From: Capsicum annuum
Lineage: Eukaryota; Streptophyta; Magnoliopsida; Solanales; Solanaceae
Direction of reading: 5' to 3'
Assembly: GCF_002878395.1 (NCBI RefSeq)
Contig: NC_061119.1
Span: 39,881,882 to 39,945,881, forward strand
Length of the DNA stretch: 64,000 nucleotides
The notes below the pieces were generated by a model. That model worked only from the letters and a program-made list of their open reading frames with translations, did no database searches and was not told where the DNA came from. The position numbers were made by a program, and so were the translations under genes. Position 1 is the stretch's first letter. Each line of letters begins with the position of its first letter. Below, piece after piece: positions 44,330 to 54,617 of this stretch.

Positions 44330-44900
44330 GTTGCTTTTTTTTTCGCGGATTATAGTGCCAAGTAATTAACAAATAATTTATATATTTTTAATAAATGCGA
44401 TGGATAGCATCGTTATTTATTTAAAAATAATGATAATAAAATTTTCGAAAGAGACGTTATCTATCGAATTTTATTTTATTTTTTTATAATAAAATCTACG
44501 GACTATGTCGCTATAATTTTTTATTTTTAAAATATCAATTCTAGAAAAGCGACGCTATCCGTCGCAATTTTTAATTCTTTTTAATTTTTTTATTATTTTT
44601 TTACAAAAAGTGATGGACAATGTCTCTATAATTTTTTATTATTAAAATATTAATTCTAGAAAAGCGATGCTATCCGTCATAATTTTTAATTATATTTTTT
44701 ATATTTTTTTACAAAAAGCGACGAACAGTGTCGCTTTTGTTAAAAATAAATAAAAACTAACTTTATAAAAAATACATTGTCCGTCAATATTTGGTATTTT
44801 TAATTTACTAATAAATAAATAATTTTATATTTTAAAAAATAAATTAAATATATAAAATTTTAAAGAGCGACAGACAACGTCGATTTTGTACGATTTATAT
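44330..44900. repeat. Decayed array of short palindromes (GCGAC...GTCGC)
   Basis: Repeated words such as AAAAGCGACGCTATCCGTCG, AGCGATGCTATCCGTC, AAAAAGCGACGAACAGTGTC and GAGCGACAGACAACGTCG, each an imperfect short palindrome spaced by A/T DNA. It resembles the subterminal arrays of CACTA elements and may be the end of another, lost CACTA element. Confidence 0.5.
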
Positions 44901-44929
44901 ATTGTATTAACCTAATTGAAATCCAAATT

Positions 44930-45180
44930 CAATTTTTTTAAACCCAATTTCTAATCCCAATTTGAATCATCTCCTCAATTTTAATCTTAGTCGTTCATCA
45001 TCTTTGATCAACGACCAATATTAAATCAACTTTCACTATTTTTTTTCTTGAAATTGGACTATTTCAGACTATTTTTCTTGAACCGGGGGTCCATTGAAAA
45101 CAACCTATCTACCTTAGCAGTAAAGTCTGCGTACACTATACCCTCCAAAGACCCCAATTTGTGGGACTAAATTAGGTTAG
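44930..45180 (+). repeat. Duplicated segment, copy 1, with SINE-like 3' end
   Basis: Matches 45655-45920 along its length (CCCAATTTGAATCATCTCCT, TTTTTCTTGAACCGGGGGTC). The end from about 45113 (TAGCAGTAAAGTCTGCGTAC, then ACCCCAATTTGTGGGACTA) is the 3' part of a TS-type SINE in plus orientation. The SINE fragment is present in both copies, so it inserted before the duplication. Confidence 0.75.
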
Positions 45181-45290
45181 TTTATTTTTATATTATTACT
45201 TTTTACATTATATATTGTTTTACATAATTTTCCTAATATTTATTAAATCATTTCCTCAATTATACATGCCCATAATTTACAAACATTGTC

Positions 45291-45291
45291 A

Positions 45292-45342
<51 letters not shown>
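45291..45342. repeat. (ATT)n microsatellite
   Basis: About 17 ATT units. Confidence 0.95.
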
Positions 45343-45344
<2 letters not shown>

Positions 45345-45353
45345 GTCTTTCCT

Positions 45354-45480
45354 ACATTTATTAAATAACAACAACAACAACAACAACAAACCCAGTGTAT
45401 TCCCACTTAGTGGGGTCTGGGGGGGGGGGGTAAGATGTACGCAGTCCATACCTCTACCTCTAAACATTTATTAAATAACA
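45354..45480 (-). mobile_element. 5'-truncated TS-type SINE with perfect 17-bp target duplication
   Basis: The body is 45371-45463. Flanks ACATTTATTAAATAACA at 45354-45370 and 45464-45480 are identical. On the minus strand it reads GAGGTAGAGGTATGGACTGC, GTACATCTTACC, a G/C homopolymer, AGACCCCACTAAGTGGGA, ATACACTGGG and ends in TTG repeats, the 3' signature of the Solanaceae TS SINE family. Only about 93 bases were inserted; the tRNA-like promoter half is absent, so it cannot be transcribed from its own promoter. Confidence 0.92.
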
Positions 45481-45654
45481 GCCTACATAATTATTAAAAA
45501 TAGTAATTTTATTTATTTTTTTAATATTAATTTTATATAATTAATATATTTATTAAATATCAACCTAATTCAATTCAATTTTTCTAATTTATTTAAACTC
45601 TAGTCATTTTATACTCAATTTGTGTCAATTGAGTTTAATTTGACTCAATCGAAA

Positions 45655-45920
45655 TCCCCAATTCAATCATTTTTTAACCCAATATTTAATCCCAATTTGA
45701 CTCATCTCCTCAATTTTAATCTCAACAGTTCATCTTATTTGATCAACGGTCAATATTAAATCAATTTTCACTAATATTTTTCTTGAAACTGGACAACTTC
45801 AGACTATTTTTCTTGAACCGAGGGTCTATTAAAAATAAATTATTTACCTCAGTAGTAAGGTTTGTGTACACTGTATCCTCCACTGACCCCAATTTGTGGG
45901 ACTAAATCGGGTTAGTTGTT
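45655..45920 (+). repeat. Duplicated segment, copy 2, with SINE-like 3' end
   Basis: Partner of 44930-45180, offset about 725 bases. The SINE-derived end (CTCAGTAGTAAGGTTTGTGT, CCCCAATTTGTGGGACTAAA, TCGGGTTAGTTGTTG) is somewhat better preserved here. Confidence 0.75.
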
Positions 45921-45972
45921 GTATTCATTTTCTCAAAATCTCATAGAGAAAACAATCAAAAGATATCACCTT

Positions 45973-45973
45973 G

Positions 45974-46034
<61 letters not shown>
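45973..46034. repeat. (ATT)n microsatellite
   Basis: About 20 ATT units. Confidence 0.95.
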
Positions 46035-46035
<1 letters not shown>

Positions 46036-46465
46036 TTATGCTCAATTTATTTCAAATTTATTATTAGTAATTTTTATATAATATTTTCTATGTGACAAAA
46101 GTAATTTATTTTTAATAATAACTATTTTTATAATATTTTTTAATTTATTATTACTATGAATTTATTATTATATTTAAATAGCAGCCTAAGATAATTCAAT
46201 TATCTTCTCAATTTTATTTAAATTATAGCCAACCTTATATCTAATTGATGTCAATTTTAACCTATTTTTGAATTCAATTTGGTTCATTTTAAACTAATTT
46301 TCAATTTCCTTTTCAATTTTAATCAAAACCGTCGATCTCCTAAGATGACGGCTGAGATTAAATCTTATTTTTCATATAAAAAACACCCAAATACCAAAAC
46401 CCTAATCTAACTCTAAAAAACTTCAGCTATATCTCTTCTCTCCGACTCTCTCCGGTCGCCTTCAT

Positions 46466-46650
46466 CATCATTGCCATCGCTAGCGACAAGCTGGCCAAGT
46501 TATCTGCACCACCGCTGCATGAAAGAGTTGCTGGCAACCACCCTCATCATTGTTATCATCGGCGATAAGCTGGCCAAGTTGTCCACACCACAACCACGTG
46601 AAATAGCCGCCGACAACCACCAAACAACTGGCAAAATCTCCAACACTGAG
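46466..46650. repeat. Tandem duplication of a ~95-bp GC-richer segment
   Basis: ATCGCTAGCGACAAGCTGGC with CAAGTTATCTGCACCACC is repeated as ATCGGCGATAAGCTGGCC with AAGTTGTCCACACCACAA. It follows a leader-like stretch (CCAAAACCCTAATCTAACTC, CTCTCCGACTCTCTCCGGTC). Both strands are open, so coding cannot be assigned; it may be the 5' UTR or first exon of a captured gene or an LTR leader. Confidence 0.6.
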
Positions 46651-46710
46651 TATACCTTTTCTTTCTCCATTTTTATAATTATTTTGCTTTTTGTTTTTCT
46701 GAGGTATTGA

Positions 46711-47379
46711 TAACAAATGCTTGTACACAACCTTTATTATCTGTATCAATGATTATTCTGTTCTTTGATGGCTGCTCTTGAATTGAAATTACCTTCTCCG
46801 TTCCATTGATAGCAAAATATCCTCCAAGATCAAAAGGACATTATCCAAGTTTTGCTAGTTGTTCTTCATATTTTCCATACAGCACGTAAGGTACAACTTC
46901 TTAGCATAATAGACATTCGTCCAATGATAACATCCTTCTTCATTGATTTTGTTTTTTTCCCTTTCATTGTTGTTGTGTAGTCGACTGTGACATAAATAAG
47001 AGTCGCATAGGTAAGGTTAGATAGACGACATTTTTGTGGACTTAGTTTCTCAGTTACACCAACATAAATCATTAATGGTTCACCAATACGGATATCCGTG
47101 TACCTAGGATAAATACAGATAAATACTGGGGGTCCCTGATGATTCGCTATACTCCTTCCATTTTATATGTTTCATTTTAGCAAATCAAGATAATTTTACT
47201 TTTCTCTCATACTACCCTTGGTATTAAGTTCATGAAGTAGCAGTTTATCCGTATAAAGCTCTGAAGTGAACTCTTAACATTGAACAACAACTATAAGTTA
47301 TTATTTACTGCTTAGTATTTTGGTATTGCTTTGTCATAGTTTTTGTTCTTCTCCATGGTTTAGTGTAAGCTACAGTCAT
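46711..47379. other. CACTA 1 interior, no gene
   Basis: No recognisable coding or repeats; it could be intronic to a former gene running toward 49695. Confidence 0.35.
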
Positions 47380-49445
47380 CTAGCTAATACCACTAAATTT
47401 ACGGTGGATTTGTGTCATTATGGTGACAAAAAATGATTTAATTAAATGTTGACAAGAATAGATGAGAGAGATGTCTCATTATGGTGATAAAAAATGGTTT
47501 AGTGTTGTCACTTGAAATGTGAATTCATGACTTAAAAATGGTTAAGTTTAGTCACTTGAAATGTAAATTAGAGAGTTAAAATGTGTACTAGTGACTTCAA
47601 AATGATCAAGTGTAGTCACTTGAGAAGTGGATTAGCGACTTGAAAATGGTTTAGCGTAGTTACTTGAAAGCTGAACTTGTGTTTTAAAATTAATAAAGTG
47701 TAATCACTTGAAAATGTAAATTCATGACTTGAAATTGGTTTAGTGTTGGCACTTGAAATGTGAATTCATGACTTAAAAATGGTTAGGTTTAGTCACTTGA
47801 AATGTGAATTAGAGAGTTGAAAATGGTTAAGTATAGTGTTTTGAAAATGGTTAAGTATAGTGACTTGAAATGTAAATTAGCTATTTGAAAATGGTTTGAG
47901 TGTAGTGACTTGAAATGTGAATAATTTATTTGAAAATTATTAAGACTAGTGACTTAAAAATGATTAAGTGTAGTTACTTGAAATTACAAAATTGTGACTT
48001 GAAAACGGTTAAGTGTAGTTACTTGAATTGTGAACTTGTGACTTAAAAATGGTTAAGTGTATTCACTTAAAATGTGTATTAATAACTTGAAAGTAATAAA
48101 GTATAGTTACTTGAAAATGATTAAGTATAGTGACTTAAAATGTGAATTAGTTAACTGAAAATAGTTAAGTGTAGTGATTTGAAATGTGTACTAGTGACTT
48201 GAAAATGTTATAAGTGTAGTGACTTACAATGTGAATTAGTTATTTGAAAATGGTTTAGTGTAGTGACTTGAAGTGTGTAGTAGTGACTTGAAAATGGTTT
48301 AAGTGTAGTTACTTGAAATGTGAATTAGTTACTTGAAAATGGTTAAGTGTAGTCATTTGAAATTGTGAACTTGTGACTTGAAAATAATTAAGTGTAGTTA
48401 CTTGAAATATATACTTGTGACTTTAAAATGGTTAAGTGTAGTCATTTGAAATTGTGAACTTGTGACTTGAAAATGATTAAGTGTAGCTACTTAAAATGTA
48501 TACTTGTGACTTTAAAATGGTTAAGTGTAGTGACTTGAAATGTGTACTTGTGACTAAAAAATGGTTAAGTGTAGTCACTTGAAATGTGGACTTAAGTTAC
48601 TTGAAATTATGAATTTGTGATTTGAAAATAATTAAATGTAGTGTCTTGAAATGTATACTAGTGACTTTAAAATGATTAAGTGTAGTAACTTGAAATGTGT
48701 ACTAGTGACTTGAAAATAGTTAAGCGTAGTTACTTGAAAATGGTTAAGTATAGTGACTTGAAATATGTACTAGTGACTTGAAATTGGTTAACTGTAGTTA
48801 TTTGAAATGTGAATTAGTTACTTGAAAGTGGTTAAGTATAGTGACTTGAAATGAATGATTAAGTGTAGTGACTTGAAAATGATTAAGTATAGTTATTTGA
48901 AATGTGACTTAGTTACTTGAAAATGGTTAAGTATAATTATTTGAAATGTGAAATAATTACTTGAAAATGGTTAAGAATAGTGACTTGAAATGTGAATTAA
49001 TTATTTGAAAATGGTTTAGTGTGCTAATTTGAAATGTGTACTAGTGACTTGAAAATGGTCAAGTGTAGTGTCTTGAAATGTGAATTAGTTACTTGAAACT
49101 TATCAAGTGTAGTGACTTGAAATGTGTACTAGTGACTTGAAAATGGTTAAGTGTAGTTACTTGAAAATGGTTAAGTATAGTGACTTGAAATGTCAATTAG
49201 CTATTTGAAAATGGTTTGAGTGTAGTGACTTGAAATGTGTACTGGTGATTTGAAATGTGAATAAGTTATTTGAAAATTATTAAGTGTAGTGACTTGAAAA
49301 TGATTAAGTGTAGTTACTTGAATTTGCGAACTTGTGACTTGAAAATGGTTAAGTGTAGTTACTTGAAATTGTGACTTGAAAATGGTTAAGTATAGTCTCT
49401 TGAAATGTGTACTAATGACTTGAAAATAACAAAGTATAGTTACAA
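47380..49445. repeat. Minisatellite of CACTA 1, ~40-bp unit
   Basis: Roughly fifty imperfect copies built from two half-units, AGTGACTTGAAATGTGTACT and AGTGACTTGAAAATGGTTAA followed by GTGTAGT. The same family, with a longer unit, occurs in CACTA 2 (55765-55967, 58533-59610). Variation between units is high; no higher-order period is obvious by eye. Confidence 0.93.
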
Positions 49446-49511
49446 AATAAATATGTTTGGTTAAATGAAAAGATTTTTGCTTTGAGAGTTTCCCATTGAG
49501 TAAATCTTCTT

Positions 49512-49590
49512 GTATAATTCATTGCAGTGTACCTGACAATGTATAATCCATTGCAGTGTACCTTGTATAATCCATTGCAGTGTACCCGGT
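49512..49590. repeat. Short tandem repeat (~24-bp unit, 3 copies)
   Basis: Three copies of TATAATYCATTGCAGTGTACC separated by a few bases, each with a splice-acceptor-like TTGCAG. Confidence 0.8.
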
Positions 49591-49695
49591 CAAATAGACT
49601 ATACAAGGTACACTGATGTCTTTGACAACGTGAATGAAAGTGATTCTAATCCTGATAATGTGGATGAAAGTGATTCTGACTCTGATGATTGGTAG
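49591..49695 (+). pseudogene. Possible last exon with acidic C-terminus (CACTA 1)
   Basis: An open frame reaching the stop at 49693-49695 encodes a Ser/Asp-rich tail (VNESDSNPDNVDESDSDSDD then W). A similar acidic tail ends at about 59718 in CACTA 2 at the corresponding place before the right terminus. It may be the end of the element's gene. The start and upstream exons cannot be assigned. Confidence 0.3.
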
Positions 49696-49889
49696 TTTTA
49701 TTGAGGATTCAAGTTTGAAATATTTTGTTTTGGACCATTTAAGAATCATACAATCTTGATGTGGATGTTATGAATTATGTTTTTTTTGTTAGCTGTAATG
49801 GTTTACATTAGACTTGTATTGAATGATGTTTTTGAGAATTATTGGAGGTTTTGAATAGATTTTTGACTAATTTTGAAATGTTTCCAGTA

Positions 49890-50375
49890 ATTTACGTGTG
49901 AATTATTACTTGAGAATTTCCATGGGGATGTACATGCTAAATATTCATGAAAATTTTCTTGAGAAAATTTGTTCTTGGGAATTTACTTGGGGCATTTCAT
50001 GCGAATTTTCTTGCGAAATAGTTTCATAAATATCCGTAAGAAATTTTCTTTTGTTATTTAGGAATTTTCACCTCTAAACTTCCTTTGGATTTACTTGAGA
50101 ATCTTCGTGGGGAATAATTTGTGAATTTTTTTGTGGAAATCCGCAGGTAAAATTCTTTTTTATGAAATTTTACCAAATAATTCATGCAAAATTTTGATAG
50201 TTAATCGCAAATAAATTCGAAAATAACGTAACTGCGGATTTATTTCCGCACCTGAATTACCTAGAGATTTTATAAATCCGCAGATAATCAAATTACTTGA
50301 AGATTTTACCATATTATCTCTATGAAAATCCCCAGGTAATTAACACTTTTCTTGTAGTGTGGTTTTCTTGTAGTG
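49890..50375. repeat. Right subterminal and terminal repeats of CACTA 1
   Basis: Repeats of GGGAATTTACTTGGGG, GAATTTTCTTG and AAATCCGCAG-like words, then the terminal inverted repeat ending with two copies of TTTTCTTGTAGTG. Confidence 0.75.
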
Positions 50376-50378
50376 TGT

Positions 50379-51161
50379 GTTTATTATTTTTAATGTAATG
50401 TGATTCTTTGGTTCTTTGTATTTACAATGAAACTTTATATGAATATTTGATCATTAATTATCTAATAATTAAAAAAAAAATTCAAACCGTGGGAATCCAT
50501 ATAGAATGCCGTTATAAAATCATCAATTCTCCAATCAACGAAAATATACACCATTGCCTTTTGGGTTCAAATACACTGCTGGGAAGTCCCGTGAACCCTT
50601 TAGATACATATTGGTGCCCACATCGAACATATATGTTGTTAGCATCCCAGCTGAAGCTACATTGACAAAAATAAAAATCAACCAACGATCGTTTGTCCAC
50701 CCAAAATCTTTACCCCACGTTTGACCTTCAGCAAATGCTGCACGAGTGGTATCAATAATTAACTCAGTACCAACTGTGGAAAAAAATGATGAAGGGACCA
50801 GCATGTTATTCTTCCTACCTAGATCATGACCTCATTTCAAATCCCAGTAGCCAAGTTGAGCATTTGAATTCCAAATATATGTACAAAAGTAGCTTTATGA
50901 TCTCTTTGCTCATTGCAACTTTTATTTATTAACAAGTAGTGTAGCTCCATCAACGATAATACCACCATTCCATTACTAGAAGAGCCCAACCCAAGACCCA
51001 AACCCACACACTACTGATCACTACACCTAGTATCCAACAAATATAAAGTTACAAATGCAACTCGATAAAGTGCCACATCCTTTTCCAATGCTTGAGAATA
51101 AGGTAATTTAGTTCTTGTTGGGTGTCCTAGTAGAGAAACAATCCAAACACTCGGCATGTGC
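50379..51161 (-). other. Host-like segment between CACTA 1 and the TRIM element
   Basis: Less repetitive DNA. It holds an exon-like frame (50535-50786) and, further right on the same strand, a second protein-like frame ending at 51011 (MPSVWIVSLLGHPTRTKLPY, then SQALEKDVALYRVAFVTLYL) that extends into the LTR at its start. These could be fragments of one gene, but splicing cannot be proven. Confidence 0.35.
50535..50786 (-). pseudogene. Unidentified exon-like sequence with a splice-acceptor-like boundary
   Basis: On the minus strand a good acceptor (CATCATTTTTTTCCACAG) precedes the frame at about 50786. It then reads GTELIIDTTRAAFAEGQTWG, KDFGWTNDRWLIFIFVNVAS and AGMLTTYMFDVGTNMYLKGS to a stop at 50535. 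One hydrophobic stretch (LIFIFVNVASAGML) could be a membrane segment. Composition and splice signal suggest a real host exon, probably terminal. The family is not recognised, and no upstream exon is identified. Confidence 0.4.
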
Positions 51162-51580
51162 TGTTGGGTTCGAAATCGAGAGTACGTCATACGGAAGCTT
51201 ATAGTTGCTAAACATAATGATGATAATTCATATGACAAAGAGACACATACTAAAAAAGACATATTATTAATATGATTCGGCCAATTGACCTACATATTAA
51301 AAAACATAAAATTATTTGAGAGAAATCTCCCTCTAAACAAGACTGTTAAAACAACTACATTGTGGATACTATTGTATTGTGATTTGAGAAGAGATACTAT
51401 TGTATTTTTATATGAGAAGAGGGGACTTCTATTTATAGAGGTCCAAAATCATTCCTCCAAAAAAGAGGTTAGACAAATATGAAAACGTTTTATATATATT
51501 TTTTTTTAGAAAAAGTAAAAGTAATCATGGTATTAGTAAAACTTAAATTTAGTAAGAAAATAAGGGCAAAAATCTCAACA
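51162..51580 (-). repeat. 3' LTR of the TRIM-like element (uninterrupted)
   Basis: 419 bp. It contains GGGGACTTCTATTTATAGAG at 51420, the unoccupied version of the site into which CACTA 2 inserted in the other LTR. Confidence 0.88.
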
Positions 51581-51941
51581 AATCTCCCATTTTTTATTTG
51601 ATTTTCTTAATTTGATCCGCCTTCTTCATGTCATATGTATAATTTTGGTTCACAGTCTTCATCACTGCTATTTGGCATGCTTAAAAATTGAGATTTTTTG
51701 GGCTAAAAGTATATGAGCCCTTTCGGGTTAAAAATTATTGGAGCCCTTTACAGGGTTAAAAGTGAGCTTTATTTTCAAAGATGTTACAACAAGATTATTG
51801 AAAATATGATTGACAATCATCTCCACATGTAATTTTTTTTGGACAAAAATCTTCATCATCGTCAAGTTGGTTGCAACTTTAATCTCAATATGTCCTCGAT
51901 CCGAATCATCGAACCATTGAACCATAGGCTCTAATACCACT
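51581..51941 (-). other. Internal region of the TRIM-like element
   Basis: 361 bases with no credible gene; a 70-codon frame (51728-51940) begins in the primer site and is not protein-like by any family I know. Confidence 0.7.
51927..51939 (-). promoter_or_regulatory. Primer-binding site of the TRIM-like element
   Basis: Minus-strand TGGTATTAGAGCC differs by one base from the perfect initiator tRNA-Met site and lies two bases inside the 5' LTR. Confidence 0.85.
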
Positions 51942-52214
51942 TATTGGGTTCGAAATCGAGAGCACGTCATGCGGAAGCTTATAGTTGCTAAACATAATGA
52001 TGAGAATTCATACGACAAAGAAAAACATACTAAAAAAGTAATATTATTAGTATGATTCAGCCAATTGGCATACATATTAAAAGGCATAAAATAATTTGAG
52101 AGAAAGTTTCCTCTAAACAAGACTCTTAAAATAACTAAATTGTGGATACTATTGTATTTTGGTTTGAAAAGAGATACTATTGTGTTTTTATATAAGAAGA
52201 GGGGACTTCTATTT
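51942..52214 (-). repeat. 5' LTR of the TRIM-like element, part 1
   Basis: Matches 51162-51433; it is broken at ...GGGGACTTCTATTT by CACTA 2. The first bases are TATTGGG against TGTTGGG in the other copy. Confidence 0.88.
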
Positions 52215-52239
52215 CACTACTAAAAAATAGTTTTTCCGA

Positions 52240-53170
52240 CCACAAAAAACTGATCACAAGTGGTCTGATTTTTTATTTTAAAAAAAAATATTTTTTTTAA
52301 AAAAGCGATCACATGTGGTCGCTTTTATATTTTAAAATTCATAAATAATTATTTCAATAATTTTTATATTAATTATTATTTATTTTAAACAAATAAAAAA
52401 TAAAAAACGACCACTTGTAGTCGGTTTTGAAATAATTTTTTTTTTAAAAGCAGCCACTTGTGGTCGGTTTTATTTAAAAAATATTATTAAAATGTATTTT
52501 TAAAAAGTGACAACTTGTGGTCGGTTTATTTTAAAAATTAAATTTTAAATATTTTATAAAAGCGACCACAAGTGGTCGGTTTTGGAATTAAAAAAAAGAT
52601 AATTTTAAAAAACCGACCACTTATGGTTGGTTTTATTTAGAAAATATAATTAAAACGTATTTTTAAAAAGCGACCACTTGTGGTCGATTTTATTTTAAAA
52701 ATTAAATTTAAAATATTTTATAAAAGCAACCACAAGTGATCGGTTTTGGAATTAAAATAAAATAATTTTAAAAAACCGACCAAAAGATATAATTAAAAAG
52801 TATTTTTAAAAAATAATCACTTGTGGTCGATTTTATTTTAAAAATTAAATTTAGAATATTTTATAAAAGCGATCAAAAGTGGTCGGCTTTGGAATTAAAA
52901 AAGTAAAAAAAAAAATAATTTTTAAAAACCGACCACTTGTGGTCGGTTTTATTTAAAAAATATAATTAAAAAGTATTTTTAAAAAGCTACCACTTGTGGT
53001 CAGATTTATTTAAAAAATTAAATTTAAAATATTTTATAAAAGCGACCACAAGTGGTCGGTTCTGAAATAAAAAAAATAAAAAAAAATAATTTTAAAAAAT
53101 CGACCACTTGTGGTCCCTTTTATATTAAAAAATAAAATATTTTAAAAAAGAAACCACTTGTGGTCTATTT
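52240..53170. repeat. Left subterminal palindrome array of CACTA 2
   Basis: About 16 copies of a palindrome close to ACCGACCACTTGTGGTCGGT, separated by A/T DNA. A higher-order unit (GTATTTTTAAAAAGCGACCA then TATTTTATAAAAGCGACCAC) recurs from about 52490, 52653, 52795 and 52969. These are the likely binding sites for the element's TNPA-like protein; the same palindrome occurs at the right end. Confidence 0.92.
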
Positions 53171-53500
53171 TTATTAAAAAATAATTATATGTTAAATCAA
53201 ATGTATAATTTTTTGAAATTACATTGATCACACGTAATCGGTAACCAATATAATAATAATAAAAATCAATCAAACTTGGATTTTGTAAAAAAATATACTA
53301 AGAAATAAATAACATAAAATAAATAAATTACGTTAATCATAATCTTTATCTTTTACTTATGTTTCAATATATAAAATAAATATTATCCTTTGTATATACG
53401 TTAAATGACGTTAAACATAATCTTTGTAGAATAAATATGTCTATATCATACAATTGAGGCAATAATATTAATGTGATGTATATAGTATGTATTCAAGAGT

Positions 53501-53548
<48 letters not shown>

Positions 53549-54229
53549 AAGTGATCAATTGATGAATGATGTACTCAAAAACTAGTAGTATCTATCCAAA
53601 CATATTGAATACCTTGATTTGAAACGATAGAAGTAATAATACACTGTACGTTGAAGTTATATTAATGTACGCTAATCAACTTAATCGATAACTCATCAAA
53701 GTATGTATATGAAATATGTTGCATTATATTATTGGATAATATACTCGTGTACGTATGTGATCTATATAGTACGTATTAAGAACTTTATATAGTCGATAGT
53801 GTGTATATGTATAGGTATATATATAGTATATATACATATTATGTAGTGAAGGTATATTAATGACATAAGCTAAACTAACTGATAATTCATCTGAGTATAT
53901 GTGAAATACGTTGTATATTATTATGGGGTAGTAAAATCGTGTATGTGATGTATATAGTACGTATTTGAAAGATGATAGCCAATTGAATATATTTATAGAT
54001 ATGTATATCTCGTATAGTGACGTATGCAGTAATCGAAAGATAGATAACTTAATCTATATATCAAAATATTTTGAATAATACGTTGATATCATACTGTTGA
54101 GGAAATAGATATACTAATTATGTCAATGTAGACACACGTATATTATTGAAGTTGTAATAACGTAAGACAATTAATCGATAATTTATCTGATTAACACGCT
54201 GTATTATGAGGTATATATATATATATATA
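53171..54229. repeat. A+T-rich degenerate repeats in CACTA 2
   Basis: Phrases like GTGATGTATATAGTACGTAT and TAACTTAATCGATAATTCAT-type text recur about every 200 bases (53470, 53755, 53945). Includes (TA)n at about 53499-53543 and 54209-54232. No gene. Confidence 0.6.
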
Positions 54230-54233
54230 TATA

Positions 54234-54492
54234 TTGTTGATACCCAATTTTGACCTCTCGATTCTCCTCTTAGGCTACTATTTTACAAAAATTATTAAAT
54301 TTAAAGTATTAATATTCTTACATATTATTTTGGTATTAAATAAATATTGACGTGTAACATCATGATTTTAAGACATACAATTTATTTTTATCATATTTCT
54401 TATATAATTTATTAATTTAAATATAATATTTTTGATATTTATTAAATTATCTTTGTAGATATTCATTCTCATAATTTTATAAATATATTTTC

Positions 54493-54525
<33 letters not shown>

Positions 54526-54569
54526 CATTATCATATTTATTATTATTATTATTATTATTACTATTAGTA

Positions 54570-54617
<48 letters not shown>

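Larger units (their letters stand above)
43355..46710 (+). repeat. LTR-derived block with internal duplications in CACTA 1
   Basis: The opening (GTTGATATCAAATTTTGACT) resembles 54234 in CACTA 2 (TGTTGATACCCAATTTTGAC), and both continue with TATTGATGTGTCACAT-like text, an ATT microsatellite, a TAGCAGCCTA or TAGCAACCTA phrase and a leader-like end with AAACCCTAATCT or AACCTCAATCTT followed by CTCTCTCC and a GC-richer stretch. TGTTGATACCC is an LTR start familiar from Solanaceae Gypsy elements. No ORF of known function. Confidence 0.5.
37792..50375. mobile_element. CACTA element 1 (non-autonomous), containing a Copia insertion
   Basis: Left end CACTACTAGAAAACTGTCAA, then TTACTTGGGGAT; right end, reversed, CACTACAAGAAAAGTGTTAA, then TTACCTGGGGAT. 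The right terminal TTTTCTTGTAGTG is present twice (ending at 50359 and 50375). With the outer copy the flanks are TGT on both sides (37789-37791 and 50376-50378), the 3-bp duplication expected for CACTA elements. Subterminal DNA on both sides repeats GGGGATTTAC/GGAATTTAC words (41750-42190; 49890-50340). No TNPD-type transposase is recognisable. Without the Copia element it is about 8.8 kb. Confidence 0.88.

Noticed and set aside
45243..45474. Frames with Ile and Asn runs on both strands
   Set aside because: Translation of ATT and AAC repeats around the SINE insertion.
46466..46749. Overlapping open frames on both strands
   Set aside because: Mutually overlapping on both strands without domain support; kept only as a duplicated segment.
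47380..49445. Minisatellite as centromeric or telomeric satellite
   Set aside because: The unit is short, confined to a CACTA element, shared with CACTA 2, and not telomere-like.
51927..51939. GGCTCTAATACCA as part of a tRNA gene
   Set aside because: Only the 3' tRNA-Met complement is present, next to an LTR end; no cloverleaf. It is a primer-binding site. The same applies to 25623-25635.
52240..53170. Regularly spaced palindromes as a CRISPR array
   Set aside because: The spacers are A/T-rich and similar to one another, the setting is a plant CACTA terminus, and no cas gene exists.
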